Assembly: GCF_017114995.1 (NCBI RefSeq) | Contig: NZ_JABXKL010000088.1 | Location: 1-64,000, forward strand | Direction: 5' to 3' | Source: Nostoc sp. NMS9 | GTDB taxonomy: Bacteria > Cyanobacteriota > Cyanobacteriia > Cyanobacteriales > Nostocaceae | Length of the DNA: 64,000 bases | Shown here: positions 27,165 to 36,409 of the stretch, in pieces | Position numbering within the stretch: the stretch's first letter is position 1 | Layout: every line of letters begins with the position of its first letter | Notes under the pieces: model-generated | Seen by the model: only the letters and a program-made list of their open reading frames with translations | Told to the model about the DNA's origin: nothing | Database searches by the model: none | Translations under genes and position numbers: made by a program

Positions 27165-28961
27165 TTAAAAAGGATTATAAAGTAAACTAAAATACAGACC
27201 GTTTTCTTGTAATGTTCTCTCATCATTTGAGTTAACAGATACTAAAGGAATACCCCAGTCAAGACGAACGGTGAAGCGATCGCCCTGTGCCCAACGCAAC
27301 CCCAGACCAACAGCAGCTAAAGTATTATGGTCGGGATTGTCTTCACCAGAACTATTCCAGCCAACACCAAAATCCACAAACGGGACAACTTGTAATGTGC
27401 TATCTATCTGGGGTAAGCGCAGAATCGGTACTTGAACTTCCGCAGAAACAAAAGTGCCATTATCTGTGAGCAGGTAATCTTGACGGTAGCCTCGAATGCT
27501 ATCCTGTCCACCTATGCCAAATTGCTCTATAGGCAGAAGTTTTGTAGATGCTAGTTGCGTATTTAAACGTAATAACAATAAGGTTTCAGGAGCTAAAAGG
27601 CGTGCCCACTGTGCTTGCCCTTGCCAAGCAAAAAAACGGCTATCGGGAGCATCTTGATTAACTGTGGCATTCAACACATCTATGCCCAAACTGAATTGAG
27701 AGCGTAGGGCGATAACTTCCCGACTGTTACGACTCGTCCATTCTTGAAAAAATCGCAACGCAGATACCTTAGTGCGTCCCTCATCATCAGCACCAGGCGA
27801 AAGTTCAGAGGCAGGAACCCCTTCTCTCTGTAAAAAGGACGAGATATCACTTTCTCGTCGGGAGGCTGTTAACCCTAGAGCCAATTCTTGTGTAGGAGTT
27901 TGGATTATTGGCTGGCGAAATGTCAGTTCGTAGTAGCGAGAAGCTGATTCGATATCTAGGAAGTCGAAAGGAGGCTCAATGACATTGCTCGACGTAGTGC
28001 CATAGTTAAAGGTAAGCGTTCCGTTGCGGGGATTAAGAGGCAATGTGTAACTAGCGTCAAAGGAGTTGCTACCATCAGTGTTGGTGTATCCTAAACTCAG
28101 ACCATCTCCAAATCCGAGTAAGTTGGCTTCATTCAATCGTAATCCGCGTCGAAAACTGCCAACACTAGGCGATCGCCCATTATCAAGGACTATTTGACCA
28201 CTAAAGGTTTTTGCCTCACTGATTTTAACTTCCAAAAGACTCGTACCCGTCCGCGATCCTGCTGAGAGTTCAGCAGTCACGTTTTTAATCAAAGGATTAA
28301 GTTGCAAAAGTTGCAGGGCTTCTAATAGACGCTGGCGATTGAGAGGCGGTGATGTCGCGATTGCTAGTCGGTTACGGACATAATTCGGATTTAACCGCCG
28401 AGTTCCAGTTACCTGGATATCTTCTAATTTACCTTCGACCACCTGAATTTTTACAACATGGGATTGGAATTTTTGGGGTGGAATCAAGGCACCAGAAGTA
28501 ATGTAACCATTTTTGACATATAGATCAGTGATTTTAGAACGTGCTTGAAACAATTCAGTCAGTGAGATCGGTCGTTTGGTAAATTCAGCAGTGGCTTTGG
28601 CTAATTCTTGGGCACTGAAAACTGTGCTACCAACCACTTCAAAGCGTTCAACAACAATAGTTTGAGGAAAGTTGCCAGAGGGTGGTTCCTCAGGTGTGGG
28701 AGTTGGGGCAGAGGGTGGAAATAGTTCTGCTGGTGGGGGGAGTGGCTGTGGCACTTCAGGTGAGGGAAGTGGTGAAGGTGTGGGTGGTTGGATATCCTGT
28801 GGTGGTGGAATTTGTTGTGATAGGATGAAATTACTAGTTGGTAATTGTGTAGTATTAACAGCCTGAGCTTTCAGTGGACTTAAAGATATACTGCTGAGTA
28901 ATAGAAGCATACTCAGCGGTAAGCAGGAAACTATAAGATTCTGAGGGTATTTATCAATCAT
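27165..28961 (-). CDS. TpsB/ShlB-family outer-membrane transporter
   Basis: 598 residues. A signal peptide (~1-34, ending KAQA) precedes a Pro-rich linker (~48-95). Two POTRA domains (~100-260: IVVERFEVVGSTVFSAQEL, then KIQVVEGKLEDIQVTGTRRL) lead into a ShlB-type beta barrel with the conserved IRGYRQD loop motif and a terminal Phe (YNPF). The family secretes one large TpsA exoprotein across the outer membrane. No TpsA-like gene is adjacent, so the substrate is encoded elsewhere or the protein has another cargo. Confidence 0.92.
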   Translation of the reverse strand: MIDKYPQNLIVSCLPLSMLLLLSSISLSPLKAQAVNTTQLPTSNFILSQQIPPPQDIQPPTPSPLPSPEVPQPLPPPAELFPPSAPTPTPEEPPSGNFPQTIVVERFEVVGSTVFSAQELAKATAEFTKRPISLTELFQARSKITDLYVKNGYITSGALIPPQKFQSHVVKIQVVEGKLEDIQVTGTRRLNPNYVRNRLAIATSPPLNRQRLLEALQLLQLNPLIKNVTAELSAGSRTGTSLLEVKISEAKTFSGQIVLDNGRSPSVGSFRRGLRLNEANLLGFGDGLSLGYTNTDGSNSFDASYTLPLNPRNGTLTFNYGTTSSNVIEPPFDFLDIESASRYYELTFRQPIIQTPTQELALGLTASRRESDISSFLQREGVPASELSPGADDEGRTKVSALRFFQEWTSRNSREVIALRSQFSLGIDVLNATVNQDAPDSRFFAWQGQAQWARLLAPETLLLLRLNTQLASTKLLPIEQFGIGGQDSIRGYRQDYLLTDNGTFVSAEVQVPILRLPQIDSTLQVVPFVDFGVGWNSSGEDNPDHNTLAAVGLGLRWAQGDRFTVRLDWGIPLVSVNSNDERTLQENGLYFSLLYNPF

Positions 28962-29333
28962 CGCACTGGACTATTTTTTGTCAGTAACTATGGGATTATA
29001 AAGGGACTGCTTCAGATGTGAATCTTACTTCATCTTTTGTCGCTAAAGTTGATATCTTGAGCAAATCTCAATTTAAAAGCTAAATCATCTGGTTATTGCA
29101 GACTTAAAAGTATCAATAAGATACAGCAGTTTTCTTTTGCATGAAGTACAAAGCTACGGGTTTTGAGGCAGGAGGCAGGAGGGAGGAGGGTGGAATTTAG
29201 ATGAGGCTTCACTTCCACCTAAATCAAGTCCACCAAATAGGAGATTTTGGTGGGAGACTTAAACCCTTGCTTCCTTTGATCGCAGCAGAAAACAGAGGTC
29301 AGTATTTCTTCTACCTCCTAACTCCTGCCTCCT
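28962..29333. other. Intergenic region with inverted GGAGG/CCTCC repeats
   Basis: 372 bases between two minus-strand genes. GAGGCAGGAGG-type repeats near 29165-29190 and CCTCCTAACTCCTGCC-type repeats at 29311-29333 are complementary and flank a unique stretch. The second copy abuts the stop codon of the SWIM gene. The TpsB promoter presumably lies here. Confidence 0.45.
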
Positions 29334-31109
29334 TCACTCCATACCCCTTTCCTTAAACATTCCCATCAATTTACGTTTACGAGCGTGGGTTTGCATCAAG
29401 TTTTCCCGATAGCTTAACCAGTCAGCTTTCTTCCCAGATTCCAGGTAAGCATTACGCGCCTTTTTCAACCATTCAACCGCGTAATAGTAGTATTCTGCTT
29501 TACCTGCATCCATAATCTTTTCGGCACGGCGACGAGCATTAGCAATCACCCAACCAGGATTATGAGTGATAGCAGCATCCATAACTCGGTGAATTAACTC
29601 TGAACGCTCAGAACTTAGTTCACTAGTGATCGCAATTGCATCATCAATTAGCCCCTCATGCAAGAATATATCTACCTTGGCTGATTCTGTTCCCCAACCA
29701 CTATAAGTACGGACAATTCTCAGCAGGTCTGTTTTGACACTTTCCCAGTTTTCCCCAGCCAATTCTGCCATCCTTTGGTAGTCCACAAAGGAGGGCTTCA
29801 TTTGAAAAGCTGCCTTGATTGCTAATAAGGCAGCTTCACTATTACCCAACTCAATAGCTAAATCACTTGTCCAAATTCCCAATTCGTACTGACAATTACC
29901 CGGTAAATTTAATCCACTCTGGGCTATATCTAGTGCTTGCTGTAATGCTCCCTGAACGCTGAGTGTTTTCGCTAGGGCAAAGGCTTCTTCCATTGAGTTC
30001 ATCTGGGTTTGAGCAGCATCAATTGCTTCTTCCACCCTGCCTAAACGCCCCAACATTGTCAGATATTGCTGGGTTTGCCCTTCCGCTTCTGCTAAATACA
30101 GGTATTCTTGATAACGTTCTTGACGTTCGAGAATTTTCAGACGAATTAATGCCAAATCATCAGCATAATCTGGTACGTCTTCTTCCCAAGCTCCCCTTTC
30201 AGTAATGTTACCTTGGAGAACTTGTATCAGCGGCGGATAATCCCAACCTTGGCGTAAAGCCTCCATAACTAGACCAAAATCAGCATTCCACTCATCTTGC
30301 CAAGCTTCTAAATTTATTTGAATATCAACTTTTTCTTCTGGAGTAAGTTCGGCGATTAGAATTGCTTCACACCAAGCATTATTTAATTCCCCGACAACTT
30401 CATCGTTTTCAGCGCCGTATTCGGCAACATCATCCCAATTTTCCGCACAGGTAGAGGTAATCGCTTCCAAAATAGCGATCGCATTTTCACCTTCTCCCCG
30501 TTCGCTAAAATCAACCGCAGTTTGCACTACACTCAGCAAATCTTCACCAATCGGATCTTCTTCGTATCCCTCCTCAAAGTAGCGCACGGTATCCTTGAGA
30601 ATCTGCCGTACTTGCCGCCGAAACGGAGCGGGATCAAGAGTATTGCGGCGCACGAATTTTATGGTTGTTTGATTGTCAGCAGGATTTGTCATCCAACTTA
30701 CATGACGGTCAATCGCCTCAATTAGGGGGGGGTATTCTGCTACCAACTCTTGCAACAGCCTTTGAGTTTGAATATGATCCAGGCGATTTAATAGTTCTTC
30801 AAGGGTGGGGCGCTGCTCAATTTTTTCTGAGTTACGCGCACAAACGAGCATCGTCGCTACAATGTGTTTGCACCACCCTTCATAGTCGTAGGCACAGGTG
30901 CATTTTACTGAGGTTAACCCACTGCTATCGAAATTCAGGTTGACATGATAAGGTCTAGCTTCGGTGCCTACAACATCTGCCTGAAGCAGATGACCACGTT
31001 GGATAACAGCATTAACAGCACCAGCGTTATAATATGCCTCGCCCCGCTGGAAAGATTTGGCGTTGGCATGACGGCGGATAGTAAATTCACTAATTTGGGG
31101 AATAGACAT
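29334..31109 (-). CDS. SWIM zinc-finger protein
   Basis: About 591 residues from the ATG at 31109 (MSIPQISEF), preferred over an in-frame ATG at 31142 because the family begins near this point. The SWIM finger is seen at about 65-90: CTCAYDYEGWCKHI gives C-x-C...C-x-H. The remainder is helical and repeat-like, with TPR-like stretches (~330-560). SWIM domains bind DNA or protein; many bacterial copies sit next to SNF2 helicases, but no helicase is adjacent here. Cytoplasmic. The stop codon lies at the edge of a low-complexity repeat. The specific role is unknown. Confidence 0.85.
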   Translation of the reverse strand: MSIPQISEFTIRRHANAKSFQRGEAYYNAGAVNAVIQRGHLLQADVVGTEARPYHVNLNFDSSGLTSVKCTCAYDYEGWCKHIVATMLVCARNSEKIEQRPTLEELLNRLDHIQTQRLLQELVAEYPPLIEAIDRHVSWMTNPADNQTTIKFVRRNTLDPAPFRRQVRQILKDTVRYFEEGYEEDPIGEDLLSVVQTAVDFSERGEGENAIAILEAITSTCAENWDDVAEYGAENDEVVGELNNAWCEAILIAELTPEEKVDIQINLEAWQDEWNADFGLVMEALRQGWDYPPLIQVLQGNITERGAWEEDVPDYADDLALIRLKILERQERYQEYLYLAEAEGQTQQYLTMLGRLGRVEEAIDAAQTQMNSMEEAFALAKTLSVQGALQQALDIAQSGLNLPGNCQYELGIWTSDLAIELGNSEAALLAIKAAFQMKPSFVDYQRMAELAGENWESVKTDLLRIVRTYSGWGTESAKVDIFLHEGLIDDAIAITSELSSERSELIHRVMDAAITHNPGWVIANARRRAEKIMDAGKAEYYYYAVEWLKKARNAYLESGKKADWLSYRENLMQTHARKRKLMGMFKERGME

Positions 31110-31142
31110 CGAGCGATCGCCTGCGTAAATCTTCTGGATCAA

Positions 31143-31573
31143 TCCTAAATCCAGCTTAGTGTTAGGCTAACGCGCTGTAAAGAAAAAGGTGTGGAGAGTT
31201 GGGAAGGTGGGGCCCCCTCTGGGGATAAGAGGTAATGGGGAGTCTAGATGAGACTGCAATTTCTATTTATTAACTAGCTCAGAACTGAAATCAGCTTCAT
31301 TACCCTGCAAATACTCACTTAATTTCTTGTCGCTTTTCTGGGAAAACCAACCCATATAATGAAAATATCCATATTTTCGCCAGAAGTGAGTGAATCATAA
31401 TTTGAGTTAGCAATACCCGAACCTGAAATCAGTGAACAGTCAACAGTAAACAGTCAGGGTAATGTAAGGTGAGGGATTTAGAGGTCAGCGATAAAACTGA
31501 TAACTGTTAAAAGGGTTGCGCTGATTGTCGGTCAAGTTGAGAATAAATAGGCGAAGCACACGGGGAAACTAAC
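31143..31573. other. Divergent intergenic region upstream of lpdA
   Basis: 431 bases shared by the SWIM gene (minus) and lpdA (plus). It contains GGTGGGGCCCCCTC (31208-31221), a palindrome-rich piece, and an ACAGTCAACAGTAAACAGTC repeat at about 31436-31456. No gene found. Confidence 0.45.
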
Positions 31574-33004
31574 GTGAGTCAAGGATATGATTACGATTTA
31601 GTAATTATCGGCGCTGGTGTAGGCGGACATGGCGCAGCCTTACACGCCGTAAGTTGTGGTTTGAAAACAGCAATTATTGAAGCTGCTGATATGGGAGGAA
31701 CCTGTGTTAATCGGGGCTGTATTCCTTCTAAAGCGCTACTGGCAGCATCTGGACGTGTGCGGGAGTTACGCAATGCTCACCACCTCAAGTCACTGGGAAT
31801 TCAAATTGGTAGCGTGGAATTCGATCGCCAAGCGATCGCCAATCATGCTACCAATCTTGTTTCAAAACTTCAAGGCGACTTAACCAACAGCCTCAAACGT
31901 CTAGGAGTCGATATCATCAGAGGTTGGGGAAAAATCGCTGGGGCGCAAAAAGTTTCTGTAACCGGAGACGGCGGTGAAAAAACCATCACAGCCAAAGACA
32001 TCATCCTTTCTCCTGGTTCAATTCCTTTTGTGCCTCCAGGGATTGAAGTAGATGGCAAAACTGTCTTTACCAGCGATCAAGGTGTCAAATTAGAGTCGTT
32101 ACCAGACTGGGTGGCGATTATTGGTAGTGGTTACATCGGCTTAGAATTTTCTGATATTTACTCAGCTTTGGGTTGTGAAATCACCTTGATTGAAGCCCTA
32201 GATCAGTTAATGCCAGGATTTGACCGCGATATTGCCAAACTTGCCGAACGGGTGCTAATTACTCCCCGTGATATTGAAACGAAAGTCGGGATATACGCCA
32301 AAAAAGTTATCCCAGGTTCACCTGTGGTGATTGAGTTAGCAGATTTCAAAACCAAAGAAGATGTAGATGTCATCGAAGTAGATGCTTGCTTGGTGGCTAC
32401 GGGGCGCATCCCGGCGACCAAAAATCTTGGTTTAGAGTCAGTGGGTGTAGAACTCGATCGGCGGAATTTTATCCCAGTAGACGATCGCATGGCAGTGCTA
32501 TCAGCAGGTGAAGTCGTGCCGCATTTGTGGTCAATTGGCGATGCTAATGGGAAGATGATGTTAGCACATGCAGCTTCTGCTCAAGGCATCATCGCGGTAG
32601 AAAATATAGTTGGGAGGGAAAGAATAGTAGACTATCGCAGCATTCCCGCAGCGGCGTTTACCCACCCAGAAGTCAGCTATGTAGGCTTAACTGAAACAGC
32701 AGCTAAGGAGTTGGGACAAACCGAAGGGTTTGAAATCGCCACCAGTCGGAGTTACTTCAAAGGGAATTCCAAAGCGTTGGCAGAAAATGAAGCCGACGGT
32801 ATTGCCAAGGTGATATATCGCAAAGACACCGGAGAAGTCTTAGGAGTCCACATTTTCGGACTACACGCCTCAGACTTAATTCATGAAGCGTCAGCTGCGA
32901 TCGCAAACCGTCAATCTGTCCAAAGTCTCGCACATCTAGTTCATGCCCACCCGACACTTTCGGAAGTCTTGGACGAAGCTTATAAACGAGCGATCGCAAT
33001 TTAG
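31574..33004 (+). CDS. lpdA: Dihydrolipoyl dehydrogenase (E3)
   Basis: 476 residues. FAD/NAD flavoprotein that reoxidises dihydrolipoamide in the pyruvate dehydrogenase and glycine cleavage complexes. The FAD-binding motif GAGVGGHGAA is at ~11-20, the redox disulfide is Cys-x4-Cys in GGTCVNRGCIPSK, and the NAD site is GSGYIGLEF. The C-terminal dimerisation domain has HAHPTLSE with the catalytic His-Glu. The start is GTG at 31574, placed just before the family's usual beginning. trpC follows 97 bases later, across tandem repeats. Confidence 0.95.
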   Translation: MSQGYDYDLVIIGAGVGGHGAALHAVSCGLKTAIIEAADMGGTCVNRGCIPSKALLAASGRVRELRNAHHLKSLGIQIGSVEFDRQAIANHATNLVSKLQGDLTNSLKRLGVDIIRGWGKIAGAQKVSVTGDGGEKTITAKDIILSPGSIPFVPPGIEVDGKTVFTSDQGVKLESLPDWVAIIGSGYIGLEFSDIYSALGCEITLIEALDQLMPGFDRDIAKLAERVLITPRDIETKVGIYAKKVIPGSPVVIELADFKTKEDVDVIEVDACLVATGRIPATKNLGLESVGVELDRRNFIPVDDRMAVLSAGEVVPHLWSIGDANGKMMLAHAASAQGIIAVENIVGRERIVDYRSIPAAAFTHPEVSYVGLTETAAKELGQTEGFEIATSRSYFKGNSKALAENEADGIAKVIYRKDTGEVLGVHIFGLHASDLIHEASAAIANRQSVQSLAHLVHAHPTLSEVLDEAYKRAIAI

Positions 33005-33048
33005 TCATTTGTTCTTAGTCATTTGTCCTTTGCTAAAAAACAAGGGCA

Positions 33049-33100
33049 AATGACCACCGATCAATGATTAATGACTAATGACCAATGACTAATGACTAAT
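33049..33100. repeat. ATGACTA/ATGACCA heptamer tandem repeat
   Basis: Tandem heptamers (AATGACT, AATGACC, AATGATT variants) fill the gap between lpdA and trpC and end at the trpC ATG. An inverse relative (AGTCATTTG) lies at 33003-33030. This is the STRR type of repeat described from heterocystous cyanobacteria. Confidence 0.75.
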
Positions 33101-33101
33101 T

Positions 33102-33992
33102 ATGCAAATCCGTCGCCGTTCACCTAACCCAGCTATTTCCGTGTCCATATTACGTTATCAGGCTGCCGTACCTGATGCAGCGCCAAACAATATTTTGGAA
33201 GAAATTGTCTGGCATAAAGAGGTAGAAGTTGACCAAATGCGTGAAAGGCTGCCTTTACGGGAATTGCAACATCAGGCACTCTCTGCGCCACCAACCCGTG
33301 ATTTTGTTGCCGCTTTGCGTCAAGGTAAGACAAAGCCAGCATTGATTGCCGAAGTTAAAAAAGCTTCACCGAGTAAAGGCGTTTTACGAGCAGATTTTGA
33401 CCCAGTAGCGATCGCCCTTTCTTATCAGCAAGCCAAAGCTAGTTGTCTTTCTGTACTAACAGATGTCAAGTTCTTTCAAGGTAGTTTTGACAATCTAGCT
33501 AAAGTTCGGGCTGCCGTAGATTTACCTTTACTATGCAAAGAGTTTGTCATTTATCCTTACCAGATGTACTTAGCGCGGGTTCAGGGTGCAGATGCGATTT
33601 TGTTGATTGCAGCGATCCTGAGCGATCAAGATTTGCAATACTTTCTGAAAATTGCTAACAACCTGAAAATGGCAGCCTTGATTGAAGTCCATAGCTTGGC
33701 AGAACTTGACCGTGTGTTAGCCTTAGATGGAGTCTCCTTGGTAGGAATCAATAATCGCAATTTGGAAGATTTCTCTGTTGATCTGCAAACTACTTGCCAA
33801 CTTTTGGCTGCAAGGGGTAGACAATTGCAAGAGAAAAATATCCTTGTTGTCAGCGAGTCAGGACTACACAACCCAGAAGATTTGAGTTTAGTGCTGACAG
33901 CAGGTGCATCTGCTGTACTCATTGGAGAATCTTTGGTAAAACAACCAGATCCCGGCGCTGCGATCGCCCATATATTACCGAGGAATTTTTGA
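33102..33992 (+). CDS. trpC: Indole-3-glycerol phosphate synthase
   Basis: 296 residues. Closes the indole ring in tryptophan synthesis from carboxyphenylaminodeoxyribulose phosphate. The TIM-barrel motifs are present: IAEVKKASPSKG, LLCKEFV, DAILLIAA, ALIEVH, GINNRNL, VSESGL and VLIGESL. The ~35-residue N-terminal extension is usual in cyanobacteria. The gene stands alone, as trp genes are scattered in cyanobacteria. Confidence 0.96.
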   Translation: MQIRRRSPNPAISVSILRYQAAVPDAAPNNILEEIVWHKEVEVDQMRERLPLRELQHQALSAPPTRDFVAALRQGKTKPALIAEVKKASPSKGVLRADFDPVAIALSYQQAKASCLSVLTDVKFFQGSFDNLAKVRAAVDLPLLCKEFVIYPYQMYLARVQGADAILLIAAILSDQDLQYFLKIANNLKMAALIEVHSLAELDRVLALDGVSLVGINNRNLEDFSVDLQTTCQLLAARGRQLQEKNILVVSESGLHNPEDLSLVLTAGASAVLIGESLVKQPDPGAAIAHILPRNF

Positions 33993-34214
33993 AAGAAACA
34001 CCCCACCTGCCCTAAAAGGCGCACGGCAACTGCACATAATAGTTGAATAATTGGGCACACTATGCGTATACACGCAGCACTTTGCCATCAAATATCATCA
34101 ATATCTTTGCCAAATCTTCATTGCTAATCAAATCAAAGCCATAAGTAACTAGTTATTTATTATGTAACAATTTATTAACAAGATACAAACTGTAACTAAT
34201 ACAAAATCCCAAAT

Positions 34215-34487
34215 ATGAAATCAAAATTGAACTTCATGGAGCAAATTCCTCTACCTTCACCTATTCACTACGAACTTATACTTCAACTCTTAGAAAGACA
34301 AACTATGTTAGCAGTCAATGATAACCCAGATTTACGGCATCAGGTGAATCAGCTAATTATTACTCTCCGTAAAGCTGCTGTACAGCAAAAGCGACTAGAA
34401 GAAATTTGCGAGTTTTCCTCTGTAACTATCGATCACCGTTGGTCAATCAACCATCATAACGATAGCAAAGTTGTTGCCCCCGATTGA
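34215..34487 (+). CDS. Small cyanobacterial protein, DUF5340-like
   Basis: 90 residues. It begins (from the second Met) MEQIPLPSPIHYELILQLLE and contains QVNQLIITLRKAAVQQKRLEE, two helices in the pattern I remember from DUF5340. Soluble, no cysteines in a motif. The start may be the Met at position 8, which fits the family length better. No function known. It stands alone before the carbonic anhydrase gene. Confidence 0.6.
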   Translation: MKSKLNFMEQIPLPSPIHYELILQLLERQTMLAVNDNPDLRHQVNQLIITLRKAAVQQKRLEEICEFSSVTIDHRWSINHHNDSKVVAPD

Positions 34488-34604
34488 AAAAAATTGTCAT
34501 CTTTATAAGATTTTAGTTCTGAGAAAGTTCATCTTGATTTAGACAAAACTGTAGATCAGTTAAAATAAAATATTGATGAGATTCTCTCTCGAATTTGACG
34601 AAAG

Positions 34605-35267
34605 ATGAAATACAACAGCATTGATGAACTCCTCAGAAATAATCAGGCTTGGGTTGCCGAAAAACTAGCTCTAGATCCAACTTACTTTCAAGAATTATCT
34701 AGTGGACAAACACCACCTTTTCTATACATCGGGTGTTCTGATAGTCGTCTAGCATTAACAAAGTTTACCCGTACAGAACCAGGAGAGTTATTTGTACATC
34801 GTAATATTGCCAATCAAGTCTCTCTAACGGATATAAACTTTTTAGCCATTTTAGAATACGCAATTTTACACCTGAAAGTGGAACACATTATCGTTTGTGG
34901 TCACTACGATTGCGGAGGAATTAAGACAGCTTTAGAAGGGAGAACTATCGGAATTCTTGATAACTGGGTAAATCCGATTCGGGAACTATATTTAGAGAAA
35001 CAAGAAGAAATTGATGCCTTGCCAACAAGAGAAGAACGTCTGAATCGCTTGGCAGAAATCAATGTTGTGGCGCAAGTGAAAAATATTTACCAAACTTCCA
35101 TCATGCGTCAGGTACTTTATGAGCGAAAAGCGCCTATGGTTCATGGCTGGGTACTAGATATACGCACTGGTTTAATCAAAGATTTAAACGTTTCAACTGT
35201 GCAATGGCAATTGCACATCTGCCCCTTGCTTCTAGAGTTTAGACTCTATGCCATGTTAAAAAGTTAG
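34605..35267 (+). CDS. Beta-carbonic anhydrase
   Basis: 220 residues. Interconverts CO2 and bicarbonate. Zinc ligands are Cys44, His100 and Cys103, with the Asp46-Arg48 dyad in CSDSRL, and GHYDCGG is the second motif. It has the length of a minimal cytosolic beta enzyme without the C-terminal extension seen in carboxysomal CcaA, and no signal peptide. It could be the non-carboxysomal paralogue. Confidence 0.93.
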   Translation: MKYNSIDELLRNNQAWVAEKLALDPTYFQELSSGQTPPFLYIGCSDSRLALTKFTRTEPGELFVHRNIANQVSLTDINFLAILEYAILHLKVEHIIVCGHYDCGGIKTALEGRTIGILDNWVNPIRELYLEKQEEIDALPTREERLNRLAEINVVAQVKNIYQTSIMRQVLYERKAPMVHGWVLDIRTGLIKDLNVSTVQWQLHICPLLLEFRLYAMLKS

Positions 35268-35462
35268 AGTTAATTCGGTATTTTCCGCCACACAAAAGCT
35301 TATATTAGAGACTCGATAAATATTGTTTTTACAACTTTTATTTAGATATCGGGTTTTCTGGGGTATTGTCTATGTATATTCTAAAAATAAAGTAGTATTC
35401 TTAGAGATTTTTATTTAATTAAAATTACGAATACAAAGTAGTTAATTTCATGAACTTTTTTG

Positions 35463-35488
35463 TAGAGGCAATTCATGAATTGCCTCTA
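35463..35488. repeat. 26-base perfect palindrome TAGAGGCAATTCA
   Basis: TAGAGGCAATTCA is followed at once by its exact complement (35463-35488). It lies in the 275-base gap between the carbonic anhydrase and the YqaE gene. Similar palindromes near 9038, 18391 and 58861 suggest dispersed elements. Confidence 0.75.
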
Positions 35489-35542
35489 GAATAATCACTA
35501 ACACAGATATTGGTACGCTTAACCTACTTCTTCTACAAAAAA

Positions 35543-35701
35543 TTATTTCTTAGCAATTATCCATACTGCATGAATAATCCCAGGAATGTAACCAAACAGC
35601 GTCAAAAGTATATTAATCCAAAAGTCTATACCAAAACCTACTTGTAAAAAAACTCCCAAAGGCGGCAGGAAAATGGCACACAGAATCCGAACTAAATCCA
35701 T
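35543..35701 (-). CDS. YqaE/Pmp3-family small membrane protein
   Basis: 52 residues: MDLVRILCAIFLPPLGVFLQ, then a Gly-Phe turn and a second helix ending GIIHAVWIIAKK. The FLPPLGVFL and GYIPGIIHA motifs define the Pmp3/YqaE family of stress-associated membrane peptides, which affect membrane potential and salt tolerance in yeast and plants. AGGAGG lies four bases before the ATG. It is a short gene easily missed by gene finders. Confidence 0.92.
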   Translation of the reverse strand: MDLVRILCAIFLPPLGVFLQVGFGIDFWINILLTLFGYIPGIIHAVWIIAKK

Positions 35702-35843
35702 TTAAACCTCCTGTTCATCTCAAAAAAGACAGCTAGTTGGCAAACTAATTTACCACTGTTCAAGCATATTTGTACCTCTCAAAGATAACATTCACTCTCT
35801 TAATCTAGATAGCGGTTTAAGATACGGTAAACCGCACTCAAGA

Positions 35844-36191
35844 TTAGCCACCGCTAATTTTGGCTTTGTAACCTAGCTTGGTCAAAATCTCGACAATTTT
35901 CTGTTTGTGTTCGCCCTGAATTTCAATTTCGTTGTCTTTAAGGGTCCCACCTGTCCCACACTGGGTTTTCAACTGCTTCACCAAATCTGCTAAGGTTTCC
36001 GGTTTCGCTTGAAAACCGCTAACAACTGTGACGGTTTTGCCTTTGCGTCCTTTGCGGGAAGCCTGTACTTTCAGATTTTGTTGTTGTGGGGGCAGTTCTG
36101 GAATTGGTCTTTCTGTGGCGGCGGAGTTATCGTTGCCAAATTCGCGGTAGACAAAGCTTTTGTTAGAAGATTGAGAATTGGAAGAAGCCAT
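35844..36191 (-). CDS. SUI1/eIF1-like translation factor
   Basis: About 115 residues from the ATG at 36191 (MASSNSQSSNK); an upstream in-frame ATG at 36260 gives an implausible extension. The C-terminal SUI1 domain (~40-113) has the basic KGRKGKTVTVVSGF, then KTQCGTGGTLKDNEIEIQG and KIVEILTKLGYKAK. Bacterial homologues (YciH) are thought to monitor start-codon selection. No neighbours in operon. Confidence 0.93.
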   Translation of the reverse strand: MASSNSQSSNKSFVYREFGNDNSAATERPIPELPPQQQNLKVQASRKGRKGKTVTVVSGFQAKPETLADLVKQLKTQCGTGGTLKDNEIEIQGEHKQKIVEILTKLGYKAKISGG

Positions 36192-36409
36192 AAAATGAAT
36201 ATTTAAAAAAATTTCAAAGGCAGTGGAAACTTCCACGCAACCATTCTGCTGGGATATCAATTTCTAGGCTAACATTAGACAATCCATACATTATAACCAA
36301 ACTGACGTAATACTTGAACTAATTTTTCCTTCTGTGGAAAGTAGATTCAAATGGTTGAACTGATTCAGAAAAATGGCTTGTCTATATCTATAATTAAATA
36401 TAATCTTAC

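Noticed and set aside
28672..28866. Gly-rich frame on the plus strand
   Set aside because: It is the antisense shadow of the Pro-rich linker of the TpsB protein and has no ribosome-binding site.
33049..33100. Possible CRISPR array
   Set aside because: Units are contiguous heptamers without spacers; this is a tandem repeat, and no cas gene is in the window.
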